Shown: positions 25,360-37,327, counted from the stretch's first letter. The stretch is DNA of 64,000 nt from Lepeophtheirus salmonis (GCF_016086655.4 NC_052131.2:15333657-15397656), one strand, 5' to 3'. The notes: generated from the sequence alone by a model not told the origin. Program-made: numbers and translations.

Positions 25360-25990
25360 ATCATATTTTCTGTGACATCTTTTCAGGCCTGGATTTTTTT
25401 TTAAATTGATTCTTATTTTAGTTGAGATATGCTGAGATTTATATGACTGTGTAATCTGATTGCTTCAATAACGTCCATTTACGTATAATTCCATGAAATT
25501 TCGTCAGATGGCTTTAGTCTAAATCCAATAGATCAATAAACTTTTATGATATCATATATAATTGCTAAGACATAAATACCTTTGGATAGAAAACAATCCA
25601 AAAGTTTTATATTTCCTTGACCATGTTTCACAGTGGGAACGATATTCCTTGGATTTTATTCCTCATTTTTCTTAAAAAATATAATGTGGGTCTTTAACAC
25701 TAAAAAGTGTGATTTTTGTGATATCTGACCCCTAAATTGAGTCCCAAAAGGAGTACTCTTTATTGTGATGTAATTTGACAAACTCCAAACGATTTTATAA
25801 ATGTGTTTGTCTTATCAAAAGTTTTATATGGAGTACGATGCAGAACTAAACTTACGATTAGAATTGAAACATTGACTTGTCACCTTTGGGTTGATGAGTA
25901 CCTTTCAACTTATGGATCTCTCCAACTTGGATGCAATTTTTTTACTTTAATCTTTACTTTGGAAGGTTTTCTACTATCACAAATGCGTTG
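25360..25990 (-). pseudogene. Tc1-like transposase remnant
   Basis: On the minus strand around 25650-25545 the frame reads VPTVKHGQGNIKLLDCFLSK then GIYVLAIIYDIIKV. This is the Tc1 block 'VKHGGGSIMVWGCFSxxGVGxLxxIxGIM', which lies just after the first catalytic Asp. Upstream (25990-25700) patches such as RRKPSKVKIKVKK and FGVCQITS-like words fit the 'RRKPLLxxxxxKARLxFAK' and 'WSDExKxxLFG' blocks, but with frameshifts. No later catalytic block is recognisable. The + strand ORF at 25803-26006 is a shadow. I am fairly sure of the family and unsure of the limits. Confidence 0.5.
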
Positions 25991-26460
25991 TATTTTTAAG
26001 CTTTGATTGTATGCTGGCTTTGAACAACAAAAATATATGCAAATCTGAAATATGGTATGGTGGAGTGATATTAGAATACATTTGAAGAATAGTATCCTTT
26101 GCTGTGAGGGAGAAATTACAAAAATGTTCTACAATAATGGATGTTTACAGGGTTATTAATCTATAAAACTATTTAATTGTTCTTGGAAAATATAGTAACT
26201 CACAATCTACCGTAGCAACTCTGGTCCAACATACATGAAAACTAGAGATTGCTCGAATACTTTACTATTGAGCATGCACAAAGTATAAATTATGAAGTGC
26301 AAATATCTCAAATATTTTAAATTTAAATTTAAAAAGTGATAGATTATACCAACAAATTGTATTAATGCGTTAAATAGTTAATTCCAGCCCTACTAATTCA
26401 ATTGTACCAATGTTTAATAGTTTTCTTGTCGTAGAACTTCCCCTGAACTCAACAGAATAT
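25991..26460. other. AT-rich spacer
   Basis: No recognisable feature between the Tc1-like remnant and the next mariner end. Confidence 0.4.
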
Positions 26461-26462
26461 AA

Positions 26463-27160
26463 TAGGGTCGTTTGAAAAGCCCGTCCACAGTCCAGGGGAT
26501 GGCAAAACTGGCACGTATTCAAGTTAAGCTTAATTAGTAGCATCTCTTGAAAGAACACACACCAACTTTCAGACAGATCGGTATATTTCTTTCTATTTGG
26601 TATTTGTTGTGAATTTCAAAAAATAGACGAAAAAGATTTTCTTGTGTTGATAAACATTATGGGTACTCTGCACCTTCTAAAAGAACAGTTTATAAGTGGT
26701 GTCAAAATTTTTGGAATTGTCATATGAGCACACGTTACGTTGAACGTTCTGGACGCCCTGTTGAGGTTATTACTCCAGAAATCATTGATAAAATCCAAGA
26801 TATACTGATGGATGACAAAAGAAGTGTGTGAAATTGCTAGCACTGTGGGCATCTCGATTTGGAGCACTATTTCCATTAATTTTGCGACCACAACTGATGA
26901 GGTGTGAGCTGGTGCATTGGCGTGATGAAAATTACATTTTTGTGGAGAAATCATAGGCGTTTTTATTGCAGCTCGGTTTTCAAAACAGTCCAATTACGAT
27001 GAATAATATGAACCTGTAATAGTTTTATCCTTTTCTAGATTTTCGATGAGGACAATTCCTTGTGAATCCAAAAAACCGTCGCCATAATCTTTCCTACTGA
27101 TTCCTCGATTCAAAAAAATGCCAAACAGAAACAATGGGTTAGGGAGGGGTCTAGATGGCG
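26463..27160. pseudogene. Scrambled mariner: HTH half (+), catalytic half (-)
   Basis: The left end is TA followed by GGGTCGTTTGAAAAGCCCGT (26465-26484), a known style of mariner terminal repeat. On the + strand, 26643-26831 is open and reads KHYGYSAPSKRTVYKW then VERSGRPVEVITPEIIDKI, the mariner helix-turn-helix with its GRP linker; after a frameshift EIASTVGISIWSTISI follows. From about 27110 down to 26880 the coding sense switches to the minus strand: SVGKIMATVFW, then YLEKDKTITGS-like patches, then FHHANAPAHTSSVVVAKL, which is the second catalytic block with Asp changed to Ala. Both halves end at about 26880, head to head. A short + strand patch KQKQWVREGS lies at about 27121-27155. It is a rearranged, dead element. 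Confidence 0.75.
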
Positions 27161-27797
27161 TTTACTTTTATAAAAGACAATTTTCTATCTTAAATACTGT
27201 TATTAAGCACAATTTTGTTTTGCGAGTCGAAATTTGGTTTGTTACATAGACGGCAGTTCTTAAAGTAATACCAATACATAAAATAAGTAATTGAAATGAC
27301 CTAGCTTTATATGAGAACTGTTTGAGACATACCTATATGTTTGATAATCAAATTTAAGAATATAAACTACCTTATTTAATGCAATTCTTCAAAAACGTAT
27401 GATAATTATTATATACGTAATGTTTTGACATATTACGTAGTATAATTTGAGTATAAGTAATATCGACTAAAGTTGTAATAACATTTGTATAAGTTATACA
27501 AATGGATTTCTGTAAACTATTTATTATTTACAAATTACATTTATCTACACAATAAAATGTAATTAGCAAAAATCCTACATAAAACTTTCTTCAAGCAAAA
27601 GAAAGCATTTTTGGAATTTGAATCATTTAAATTTCAATTGATGCAAATAAGATTTCATCTTCTATGAATACCAAATGAGGTTAAATTAAAGTAATATATA
27701 TATAGATAAGGTGGTAATCAAGAAAACGTTTATTCATTCTTTAAAAAATCTATGGTTGTAAAATGTTATTTGTTGTAAATATGCTACTTTACACATT
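27161..27797. other. AT-rich gene-free stretch
   Basis: Nothing recognisable. Confidence 0.45.
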
Positions 27798-28090
27798 TAG
27801 GGTGTTCCTGAATTAAAGTAACATAAAAAAGTAAACTGTAGTTATTATTAGACTGTGCATTAATATTTTTTTACAGTACAATATTGTTTTAGAATGAACG
27901 TAATATATCCTTCAACGTGATTACCCTTATTCTGAACAACATAGTGGAGATGCATCGTCACTGACTTGCAGCTAGTATCCATAATAAATTTTAAAATATG
28001 TCGCCAACATGGTTGCCATCGGAGAGTGCTTATTGAGTATCGGAAAAACATTGTCCTCTCCATCGACCAAACCTTACATTGCAAAGTCAA
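27798..28090 (-). pseudogene. Tc1/mariner 3' end remnant
   Basis: The end AGGGTGTTCCTGAATTAAAG (27801-27820) resembles the inverted end of the 11.15-kb element (AGGGTGATCCAGAATTAA). On the minus strand the adjacent 76-codon frame reads RYSISTLRWQPCWRHILKF then HYVVQNKGNHVEGYI, similar to the closing part of IS630-type transposases ('RLxxCVxxNGGHxEGYI'). The catalytic core is absent. I infer the 3' end of a truncated element; the family assignment rests on the tail motif only. Confidence 0.45.
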
Positions 28091-28234
28091 GAGGGTGTTC
28101 CAAAGTCTTTAAAATTGACTTTAAACCATTTTTGTACTTCATTTTCATATTTTTGACTTGGATAGAAAAGTTCATATACGACCTCAGGAATATAAATGTG
28201 TAGAAAAGTAGAATCGATAAATATTCTACCCCCC

Positions 28235-28263
<29 letters not shown>
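28235..28263 (+). repeat. Poly(A) tract, 29 bases
   Basis: An uninterrupted A run after CCCCC. It could be a simple repeat or the tail of a retroposed copy; no AATAAA lies just upstream. Confidence 0.9.
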
Positions 28264-28265
<2 letters not shown>

Positions 28266-28316
28266 TCAACTGTTGTTCCTCCCTTCCCTCAATTGATAAT
28301 GCACAAATACATATTA

Positions 28317-28510
28317 GGTTAGGGAAAACTAATTTCGCATTTCCGCCCTCTTTTTTACTAAATGTATCTTGTTCAATATTTGTCACATCGGATAATAGCA
28401 TAAGGTGTTGAAATGTATATAGTACAAACGCTTTTGGGACAGTTTCAGTAGTGAATTATCCTGCGTCGAATATGGAGGTCTCAAAAGAAGAAAATTACCT
28501 TATTTAAAAT
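28317..28510 (+). mobile_element. mariner 5'-end fragment, sibling of the 30.5-kb element
   Basis: AGGGAAAACTAATTTCGCAT (28321-28340) and the following 150 bases align by eye with the left end of the 30547-31214 element (GGGGAAAAAGTAATTTCGTA, then a shared ATCTTGTTCAATATTTGTCACAT-like stretch and a GAATTATC word). A start codon at 28472 gives MEVSKEENYLI, like the first residues of a mariner transposase, then a stop. The rest is lost. Confidence 0.6.
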
Positions 28511-28739
28511 TTTAACTACCTGAAGTTTGTGCATGTAAGACTAGTTAAACACTACTTTTTGTAGAGAAAAAATGATGTCAAAACAGATTTAATATCTTCT
28601 TTTAATTTCTATGAAATATTATATACTTTTAATAGGATCAAGGACAGTATTTGATTAAATAGATAAATATTTATTTTTTTATTCCGGAATAAGAATCAAT
28701 TAACGACGTTGGATTAATTCCCCAATAAAAAACTAATTA

Positions 28740-28800
28740 CACCTGTACATAGCATTAATGTGGGATATAAAAAGACTCTGATTCTGATTAAAAATTATCA
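28740..28800 (+). promoter_or_regulatory. Promoter of peptide gene 1 (E-box, TATA, initiator)
   Basis: An E-box CACCTG (28740-28745) is followed by TATAAAA (28766-28772). An initiator-like TTATCATTC with the A at 28800 lies about 34 bases after the first T of the TATA box. This predicts a 26-base 5' UTR before the ATG at 28826. The block from TAATTACAC to the ATG is shared with gene 2, with the TATA box conserved. Confidence 0.65.
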
Positions 28801-28825
28801 TTCTATTTTGTGATATTCCGTCATC

Positions 28826-29090
28826 ATGCAATTCAACTTGAAAACAATCTTCGCCATCCTTGCCATCTTCGGCCTTGTTATGCCCGCCGCTTTGGGACTC
28901 CAAAAGGGTAAGTGAAGGAGTTCATCTCATCCTTTGATCCCCTGTGATTATCATTTACTCCATTCCAGCCCAACACTCTAGAGACAGAAGAAGTGCTCGT
29001 CCTCTTCAAAAACGTAAGTTATTCATTTTTAATCATATTGATTTGTTAATTATGATTCTTTTACCCTCTATTTCTATAGAAAGACACTAA
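28826..29090 (+). CDS. Small secreted basic peptide precursor, copy 1 (three exons)
   Basis: The function is unknown. Exons are 28826-28907, 28969-29013 and 29080-29090; introns of 61 and 66 bases both start GTAAGT and end in CAG or TAG. The spliced frame is 45 codons. Residues 1-24 form a clear signal peptide: MQFNLK, then a hydrophobic core IFAILAIFGLVM, then PAALG as a likely cleavage site. The remaining 21 or so residues contain no Cys, five Arg, two Lys and two His (LQKAQHSRDRRSARPLQK, ending QRH), so the product should be a secreted, strongly basic short peptide. It has a dibasic RR but no Gly for amidation. An antimicrobial, venom-like or signalling peptide is possible; none is shown by the sequence. 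The 3' UTR contains AATATA at 29181 but no AATAAA. Copy 2 lies at 40419. Confidence 0.8.
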
Positions 29091-29249
29091 GGATGCTCGA
29101 AGCCACTATGAAAAAAATTATCTTTGCAACATCAAAAAGTGTCTGTTTCTAATTGTGTACCCAAGATTTAGCAATTATGAAATATAAACAATAACATCAT
29201 AAAATATTCAGACCAGTTTCATTTTTAGAAAAATTCCCTTTTTATAGAT

Positions 29250-30545
29250 TATTAGTGAAGGTCAAAAGGATTTTCAATTTTTCAGACATTCATAGCTTGT
29301 ATATATATTTGTAATATTGTATTACAAATATATTCTTATAAATACCAATATCCAGATTGAATGAGTATCATATTCAAAACAGTTATCTATTTATTTATTT
29401 AGTTACTATTTATAAAAAAGGATCAAAACGCTTGAAAGAGCAAAAAGGATCTTTTATACACCAACTTAAACAATTTTCATCAGTAAGGGTTAAACAGACT
29501 CATATATAATGTATGTATAATACTTTTACTATTATATATTTAAAAAAAAAAAACATTAATCGGTTTTGACGCATGGTTTATTACAAGAAACTTTTTGATA
29601 AACACATTTACTAGTCTAAGAGAATCTCAATCTTATAGTTTCTTTATATATATATATACTTGGGGAGGCAAAAGGCGGTCATGGAAAAATTGAATTAAGT
29701 TCGTGTAACTTTATATCTTAGGACTTTTCTGGCCCTTAAGCTGGCACACTCCCTCTTGATATTATTTTCAGAGTATCTTGCCCACTCCTTGTGGATCACA
29801 ATAATTCGTAATCACTCGTAATTGAAAATAAAGGGGATAATATAGTAATTAATTCTACTGCAAGTTTTGGGTCTCCAATCTCTATAAATATATATTGCAG
29901 TGATTCAAACTCATCGAAAACGTATTTAACATAAATAACTGTTCAATTCGTCACATTTAATTTCGTTTTTATATCGTCAAGAAGATAAAATATTTGTTTG
30001 AGTACGACGAAAAATTAAAAAAAGTAAGTGTTGAGGAATACATTTTGTCTACTCATTGCTGACACAATTAACACTAAAATGTTTATTACTATAATTATGG
30101 AAACATTATAAAATTAATCAACTCATTTAGTCCTAATTATTCGAATATGAAAGAATCCATTTAAAATTATACAAGGATTGAAAAGATTCTAATATGAACA
30201 AAAAATTAATATAAAATGAAGTGTTGACAATATTTACCAAACATTCCTAGCTCTTAAATAGATATGATTTACTTTTTAACACAAATGTTTTTTAAACTTT
30301 TGAATATACAGTTGAGATAAGAAAATACAGATGTGTAAATATTTTGTTTTCATTATATTCATTTATTATAATTTTTTTGTTACTCATCCAGCTTAATTAA
30401 GTAAGTTATAGGACGTAGCTATCTCTACTTTTGTACAAAATTTCATTATTCAAAATTTTAGACTTAATTTTTTTAATACAATACTTCCTATTCATTCTTT
30501 TTCTCAAACAAACTACTGGGAAAGAATAAAAGATAAAATATTATT
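29250..30545. other. AT-rich gene-free stretch
   Basis: Homology between the two peptide-gene copies fades at about 29250. No further gene or transposon signature is visible to 30545. Confidence 0.5.
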
Positions 30546-30546
30546 A

Positions 30547-31214
30547 GGGGAAAAAGTAATTTCGTATTTCATGCCTCTTTTTTTAGTGTTAGTATATCCT
30601 GTTAATTATTGGTCACATTGGACCTTACAATAAGATATTGTAAAGGTGTGAGTGTATACTACAGACACTTTTTAGCCGCTTTCGTCTTGAATTATCATGT
30701 TTCGGGTTTGACATTTTTATAAGCTAAAATTGAAAAACGGCTCAAAAGCAGCCATGAAAATGTATCATGTATACGGGACCAATACTCTTTTGTGACCCCA
30801 ACTGTGGTTCGTGCACCTTTTTTCCCCTTCTCAATTCTGGCCTCTATTGTGAACAAATAGGCTTTTTGAAGCTAGTGATCGAACAGAAGTGGCCAGCATT
30901 GGTGAATAGGAGACAAAAAACATCAAGATAAGTCCAGGCCACATTCAACTTTTTGATGAAGCACCAGGGAGCTCGGATGAGAAGTTATTATGCATCCACC
31001 CTATAGTCCGGACCTGGCCTATAGAGTCCTATGAAAATGGGTTGTCTAAGTATTTTGCCAATAGGGATATTGGGTTCTATGAATTTATTAAGTTATATTC
31101 TCATTGGCAACAAGTTATAAACCAAAACACGGCATACTTGGCTTAAACCGGATGATTCTAATACTTTTTATAAAGCATTATAATAAAGCCAAAAATACAA
31201 ATTACTTTTTCCCT
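30547..31214 (+). mobile_element. Internally deleted mariner with both terminal repeats
   Basis: The left end GGGGAAAAAGTAATTTCGTA and the right end (AATACAAATTACTTTTTCCC) are inverted repeats, flanked by TA on both sides (30545-30546 and 31215-31216). Length is 668 bp against about 1.3 kb for a full mariner. The frame near the left shows KLKNGSKAAMKMYHVYG, like the first helix-turn-helix. The right part shows KWPALVNRRQ, then a decayed QDNARPH block, then codons fitting YSPDLAPSDY ('CCCTATAGTCCGGACCTGGC', 31000-31019) and a WQQVI end. The middle, with the first catalytic Asp, is deleted and the frame is broken. It is a dead copy. Confidence 0.8.
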
Positions 31215-31216
31215 TA

Positions 31217-32092
31217 CCTACTATATGCATGAATATTTGCCATTAATTCGACACAAGTATTTATTTAATTGTCTTAATTTTAAAAGTTACTGATTTACAC
31301 TTTTGTAAAATTAAGTAATGTCAATATCAAGAAAGTCAATTTATTAACAATCTTCAATGCTTAAAGACCTAAAAATGGCAATAAGGGATTGATGTTCCCT
31401 TAAAAATAATTGAATAATGTAGATTCAGAGCTTACCTATGTCAATGCGCTACAAATCGATAATAACACAAAAATATTCCTAAAAGTAATAACGAAGAAAA
31501 AATGCGTAATAAAAATTGGTCATTGAGTTGATCATTTGAAAATTAAAAGGAGAAAGAAAAATAATGAGATAAATAATTGATTTTCGACTGTTGTTTTTCT
31601 TAAAATGTCTTTTACCGTGTTGAATACTATGACAACGGTGAAAAACTTCCATTGACTGAAACCATGATCCTAAAACCTAATTACAACGACAAATTCGTTG
31701 GTGTATTCATACTAAGTACTATTCCAATTTGATACAACTCTACATTATTTCCCTTGAAATGTCCCTTTCAATTGTAAGCAAGATTGGTAATCAGAAACGC
31801 TTTGAAATGGGCAATTTATTTGAATCAATATTTTCAAACAAATATTTTGATTCTAAAATAATAAATAAATTCGGGAATTTTGTTACATTTTTGGAGGTCT
31901 ATAGGCCTAAGAAATGAGAGCATCACAAAAAAAGATGGTGAGGTTTCAAGCAACTTTTATTTCTTAAAATATTTAAATTGGGGAATTTTATGTACTCAAA
32001 ATTGGCCATAAGGTTTATTTTGTTCAACAAAGAGCTATCCGTGCTCGCTCGTTTTTATTTATGAGAGCTCTTTTTTAATTGAATACATACAA
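31217..32092. other. AT-rich spacer
   Basis: No recognisable gene; the 62-codon ORF at 31729-31917 has no motif. Confidence 0.45.
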
Positions 32093-32333
32093 AGGGCGTC
32101 TGCAAAGGCTAGCCTGGAGAAGGAATTTCTATGTAGTACTATGAAGAATTATCGCTCTAGAAGAAAAAATGTAATGAGAAAACAGGGATTAAAAATTTTT
32201 CTTCAGAATTTATTTTCTAAAAAAAAGAAAAAGCCATTCGACCAAATTATATAGAAGAGCAAAATTTTCATATGTGAAATTTTTATGAAAAAACCTCCTA
32301 CCCAATAAAAATTTAAAGTCCTGCGGACCCCTG
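32093..32333. mobile_element. GGGGCGTC-family MITE, short copy
   Basis: The left end AGGGCGTCTGCAAAGG and right end TCCTGCGGACCCCT are imperfect inverted repeats of the family also seen at 36248, 39227 and 49271. The interior is AT-rich and non-coding. Confidence 0.55.
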
Positions 32334-33420
32334 CATACAATGCCCCCCCATTGTATTAGATTGTGATACATACATATATATCTTATTGTTAAGCGTTATG
32401 TTATACAATTTTAAAACATAACTATTGATTTTTTTTTATATACCATACTTACACCACCCTTATGTTAATTAAATAGAATGATAAATCATGCTTTAAAAGC
32501 AATAATCAATAATTCATTGGCATTACCTTATTTTTGAGGGCGAGGTTCAAATTCAGCACAAATTTATATAATTATATGAAATTATTATTTTTATGAATCT
32601 AGAATCAAAAATTTAGGAACGTATTTAAAAATTAAAATTTTAAATCCAGCATTAATATAATTAAATTTTAGTTTATAAATGAGCTATATTTAAGTCAAAA
32701 TATCTGGTTTTACTGTGATAAATTTGAAATTTTTTAATGGATAAATCTAATAAAAAAAGTTAAAATTCCCAATTTGCTTCTAAAATATATAGTACTATTT
32801 GTGGACTCAAGGGAAAGAACGGACACTCTGTAGAAGAAGAGCCTTTTTTTTCTTCTCGTTACTGATTGTCTTAAAGTTGTCTACAGCCATAATACCTATT
32901 TGAAATTAGGTAGCTCATGTTCTAGCTAGAGCTCTGGATCAATTTTTCTACCATAATTTTTGGTATCCCTCGATCATCTCTTGGGAGGAAGGTCCTTACC
33001 CATTAAACTTTGATAGAACCATGACTATGGCTGTCAAAATCGTATTATGCTCCCCAGAGTTAGACTTGGGAAATGGAAGCATCTCTTGGATTTTTTGAAA
33101 GGAAATGGAACTCATTGATTCAGTTGGTTAAGCCCACTATGTTATTGTTGCGTCTTGACGAGGGAGAGACACAATCTTATTTATAGTAGGAGAGATCCAG
33201 GATGACCGAGAGACTAATGAGAAGATGAAATGGCGTGGAGGAATAAGACTACACTGTTTATAAAATCATATGTATTCTTTATTATACAAAACCATACTCG
33301 TAATTTATTTACAAAATAAGAGACTATTTATAATACGTAAAACACAGTACTTTAATACACTAAAGAACATGCAAGAAAATAAGAACAAGAAAGGAAATAT
33401 GAAATACATGACAGTTATGG
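32334..33420. other. Gene-free stretch, partly more GC-balanced
   Basis: Between about 32930 and 33250 composition is more balanced than around it, and a TGTTATTGTTGCGTC word could be an LTR start, but I find no matching end or target duplication. No gene is supported. Confidence 0.35.
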
Positions 33421-33424
33421 GTGT

Positions 33425-33736
33425 GGTTTAAGAGATAAAGCACCACTTCATCTGGTTTATGAATGTCCTAAAATTATGATTGAGCGGCGACTGCTTTTTG
33501 ACAATTTTTGACCTTTTCAACCACATTCCGTCTCAAGCCTCTCTAGTTTCTTAATAAATTATAACGTCGGGCGCTGGTTGAACAATTCGCCATCTCTAGA
33601 AAAAGTCCAGGATGGACTGCAGTAGAAGACCTAACCGCCAAACTATTGCAAGGGCACCATAAGTGCCCATACTGATTTTATGTTTTTATATGATGTACAT
33701 CAATAAATGCTTTAATAATAAATAAATAAATTCCTA
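33425..33736 (+). pseudogene. LINE ORF2 C-terminus and 3' tail (I/Jockey-like)
   Basis: The frame reads GLRDKAPLHLVYECPKIMIE then RRLLFDNF, stop, and PFQPHSVSSLSSF. The 'x-x-P-L-H-L-x-x-E-C-P' block is the Cys/His motif that closes many arthropod LINE ORF2 proteins. It is followed by a short 3' UTR and a terminal AATAAATAAATAAA run (33719-33732), a typical simple-repeat tail of I-clade LINEs. Everything upstream of this block is missing, as expected for a strongly 5'-truncated insertion. One internal stop shows decay. Confidence 0.7.
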
Positions 33737-36247
33737 TTTGAAAGGTCTTAAGAGTAGTTTTATTTCCTATTTTGTGGACTTAATTTATTAATCTGTTGTT
33801 ATGAATTATTATTATTAGTTATGAAACCAAGTGGCAAGCTTTGGTTCATATTTAACTTAATTTTATGTGGTAATATTTATCAGAATAGTATGAAAGTCTA
33901 TAGTAAAATTGCAACTAGTATTACCTATTTTGAAAGTTCAAGTTGTGGAACTTCCTCCTAACTATGTCTTTTGGAAAGATAACAACGTTCATGGACCAAA
34001 TGCTGAAAACCCTTTGCCATAACTGGAGCTATTAATGCACTATATATTACCGTTATGAAAAATATACATTATTCAATCAATTTGTATTTGAGTACGAATT
34101 TTGATAAATACCATTTAACGGTTAAACTGGACTCCAACTGAAAGAGATGTGAAAATTAAATTAATGGGTTGCTTTAAAAGGATGTCATCGGGATTTGTAC
34201 TCAAATTTTCCCTATTTAAATTATTTGCTTGAGGCTCACTTCGAAGAATCCATGTTTATGTAGAATTATCCTCAAGGATTGTTGATAAAAAACATACCAA
34301 AGGTCCCCTTTAACTGAACATTTTATTTGGGAATCTAAAACATATATTAAAACATCCGTTGGTCACGAAGAATGGGTCTCAGCTGGTTCGCCTCCTCATA
34401 ACTTAGACGAAAATGCAAAATAAGTTCAACCCTTTGAGTCTGTCCCTTTTATGACTAATGCCGGACTCACGAAAATAGGGAATATCTCACATCGTTAATT
34501 TAAATAGAGTTATTTGCATGAGAGTCATTTCAAGGAGCTTCAAGGAAAGGGATCAACATTGCTTCTTACAAAAGTCAGGATAATTTTAAATGAGGAATGC
34601 TTATTTTCTAGCTCCTAAATAAAAGAAACGACAACACACGAACATCTATAAAGACTTTATCTTTCTAGAATTTGTAGAAATCTTAATACTATATTTATGG
34701 GTTCTCTCTGATCTCTTGTGAAAGAAAAGGAAGTATCGATGTTTCAATCATTTGTTGTCAATATTCTAGTATTTTTGAATTTTACATTCTAAACTTATAC
34801 GGATAATCAGTTTGACCAATTCTTTTATTTTTATAGAATATGAATATTTAATACATATAGATGATTTCCTGATGGTCCTTTCAAATTTATTTTTGTATAT
34901 TGAAATCCATTTCAATTCATTGATTTAGCCAATATTTTTATAGATTAACATTGAATTCCAACTATTCAGTTAAGACTACAGGGGTTGTGATTATTTTCAC
35001 GAAGGTTGATTTATGTTTATTCAATAACTTGGATGAATAACATTGGCAAAGATTGCAGATAATGATGGTTGTTATTTTCGATTTTCACACTATGCATACA
35101 ATTTCATCATTTAGGAAATATAATTTATATTTAGCATTATGAATATGATGAAAAAAAAATTATATATATTTTTTTATTTTTCAATATCAAAAATACAACT
35201 TATTGTTCGTTCTCGTTCTCTGAAAAGGTAATTGATAAACTTATTTCTGTCCTTTTATTTATGTTGTTGTTGAATTCTTTCCCCAGTGAATTCAGCTGTT
35301 GAGGCTTCATCAAAATTATTTCAGGTCTATGACAGATTTTACATCCGTTAAAGCCTGTCTCAGGCAATGTGACAGATTTTACTACCCTTCCCAGACGAAT
35401 AATGAGAACTTTATCCAATTTTTTCTGAATTTTGCATGTCCTTTCCATCACGTTTAAATGAATGCATGACTTTTTTTTTCTTTTCCATTTTTTCCAAACA
35501 CCTCTGACCATAAGGATATCGTCTCAACCTTTTTCTCTTTACCTTCATTCATAGCGATAAATGTATTTCATTTTGAAACTCATGGAATGAGTTGTGACAA
35601 TCCTCTTGACAGATTTTTTCCTTGTCGAATTTATCTTTTTGCAGCTCTAGACCCAAAAACTCATCAACCTGATTAGTGAGGTTTCTGTGGGCGTATTCAA
35701 CCCCTTTTGTATTTATTTAGCCAACAGACCAAAAAATGTACCAAAGATAAATAAATACAAAAACCGGAGCAAACTTGGCTCCCTTTTACACTATATCTCA
35801 AATAGAGCCAATGCACAACGTTTTCAGATCTTATTCTGTCATAATATTAAAAATATTAATCTAAAAAAAGGGAAGAAGAAAACCCTTCCCGATTTTCATA
35901 TGTGTGCTTATCCAGAGTGCAATGAGCGGAGAGAAATGAAGAGAAATTTCATAAAAAGATGGCGACGATCTTTACTAGACAATATGTCAAAACGGATTCC
36001 CGATAGTAGAAATCCTATGAGATGGAAAAAAAACCTCGTTTAAAAGGCCTCAAATAACAATATACACTACAGGCTAGCACTAATTGAACCAATTATAACT
36101 TCGGGATTCCAAATATTCAACTATAACTTCACTCTTTATATTTTATTAAGCAACATGAAAGACTCACACGTCTTCACTCCACAAAAAAATGCAAAATCCA
36201 TTATATTCATTGTTATCGACATTTTAAAATACAATCATATTAATAGA
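33737..36247. other. Gene-free stretch with two unassigned ORFs
   Basis: An ORF of 103 codons on the minus strand (35200-35511) and one of 118 codons on the + strand (35687-36043) lie in the least AT-rich part. The former contains TGFNGCKICHRPEIILMKP. The latter has the Cys pair in HMCAYPECNERREMKRNF and a very basic C-terminus. I recognise no family. They may be relics of one unknown mobile element. Two related words with TTATTTGC-TGAG occur at about 34220 and 34510. Confidence 0.3.
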
Positions 36248-36531
36248 CAGGGGCGTCCACAGGATTATATCGGGGTGGAGAATTTGGTTTTTGGTATCCA
36301 AAAATTAATCTTTTTCCTAAATAATTTCCAAAATCCATAGCTATTAACAAGTAATTAAATTTTTGGAAAAAATTTCAAATATTATATTTTGTAGTTAAAA
36401 ATTTTAAAAATTTAATTAAATCTTTAGCCATGCTTTATATTTTGTTCTAACGGGAAAAAATCCATTAAAACCAAACTTTCTAAATTTGGGGGGGGATACA
36501 GCCCCTCTAGCCCACCCCCTTCGGACACCTG
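36248..36531. mobile_element. GGGGCGTC-family MITE
   Basis: It starts CAGGGGCGTCCACAGGATTA and ends near GGATACAGCCCCTCTAGCCC (36495-36514) and TCGGACACCTG (36521-36531), an imperfect inverse of the start. The interior is made of AAATTTCAAAT-type words shared with the 39.2-kb and 59.7-kb copies. Confidence 0.6.
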
Positions 36532-36953
36532 AAAAAAAAGGTGCATAGTATTTGAATTGAATTTGAAGAGATTCCTATGATAAACTTATATAATTACGAG
36601 TAGGTAGATACATGAAAATATAAGTATTTGCAACAAAACATATAATTAAACCATTTACTATTTTTTAAACGTTTCTAATGATTTTCCTACAACATACATA
36701 TTTTATATTTAGATGATATTGCATTTCAATAGATTATTCGCTGTAAAAATCAGGCTAAACTATAACTATTATAGGATTTGCTCCTATTGGTCTCTCGGTT
36801 CGGGTTCTTTAATAGCTAGAAACGGAATCGACAACATTGAAGCAAGATTGCAATATTTAGCTTACCGGTCTCTTTTCTCGTGATTTTGCTCCTTATAGAA
36901 TATATTAAGAAAATATAATACATATTATTAAAAAAATTATCCATCAATTTTCT

Positions 36954-36991
<38 letters not shown>

Positions 36992-37327
36992 GTTATATCT
37001 GAGTTCCAAATAGCTAAGGGATTCTTATGGATCTAGAAAAGTAGTTTTAGGTATCAGACGGCATAAATGAAAGAGGGAAGTGGTGGGGTAGATTATGGAT
37101 TCAGGTTCGCTACTAAGTTTTTCGGGGCCCTATAATATCAGAACTTCAATATTTCTGAAGCCAGGGTTTACCAAACTTTACTATGCCAAGGCCCCACTAC
37201 ACTAATACATTTTTAGCTGTGGTTCCCTCTACATATACAAACATGTGTACTATATATGCGTTGACTGAAAGCAATCCTCAATTCTCCATCTTCTTGCAAG
37301 ACACCACGCACTCTGAGTATAAGGTAG
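36532..37327. other. AT-rich spacer with poly(T)
   Basis: It contains a 32-base T run (36957-36988). Nothing else is recognisable. Confidence 0.5.
36957..36988. repeat. Poly(T) tract, 32 bases
   Basis: An uninterrupted T run followed by ACAG. On the minus strand it would be a poly(A) tail. The sequence to its right shows no recognisable retroposed gene. Confidence 0.9.

Noticed and set aside
28087..28401. 104-codon minus-strand ORF
   Set aside because: It runs through the 29-base poly(A) tract (as poly-Phe) and is open only by chance.
33139..33420. Possible solo LTR starting TGTTATTGTTGCG
   Set aside because: No matching CA end, no target duplication and no second LTR were found.
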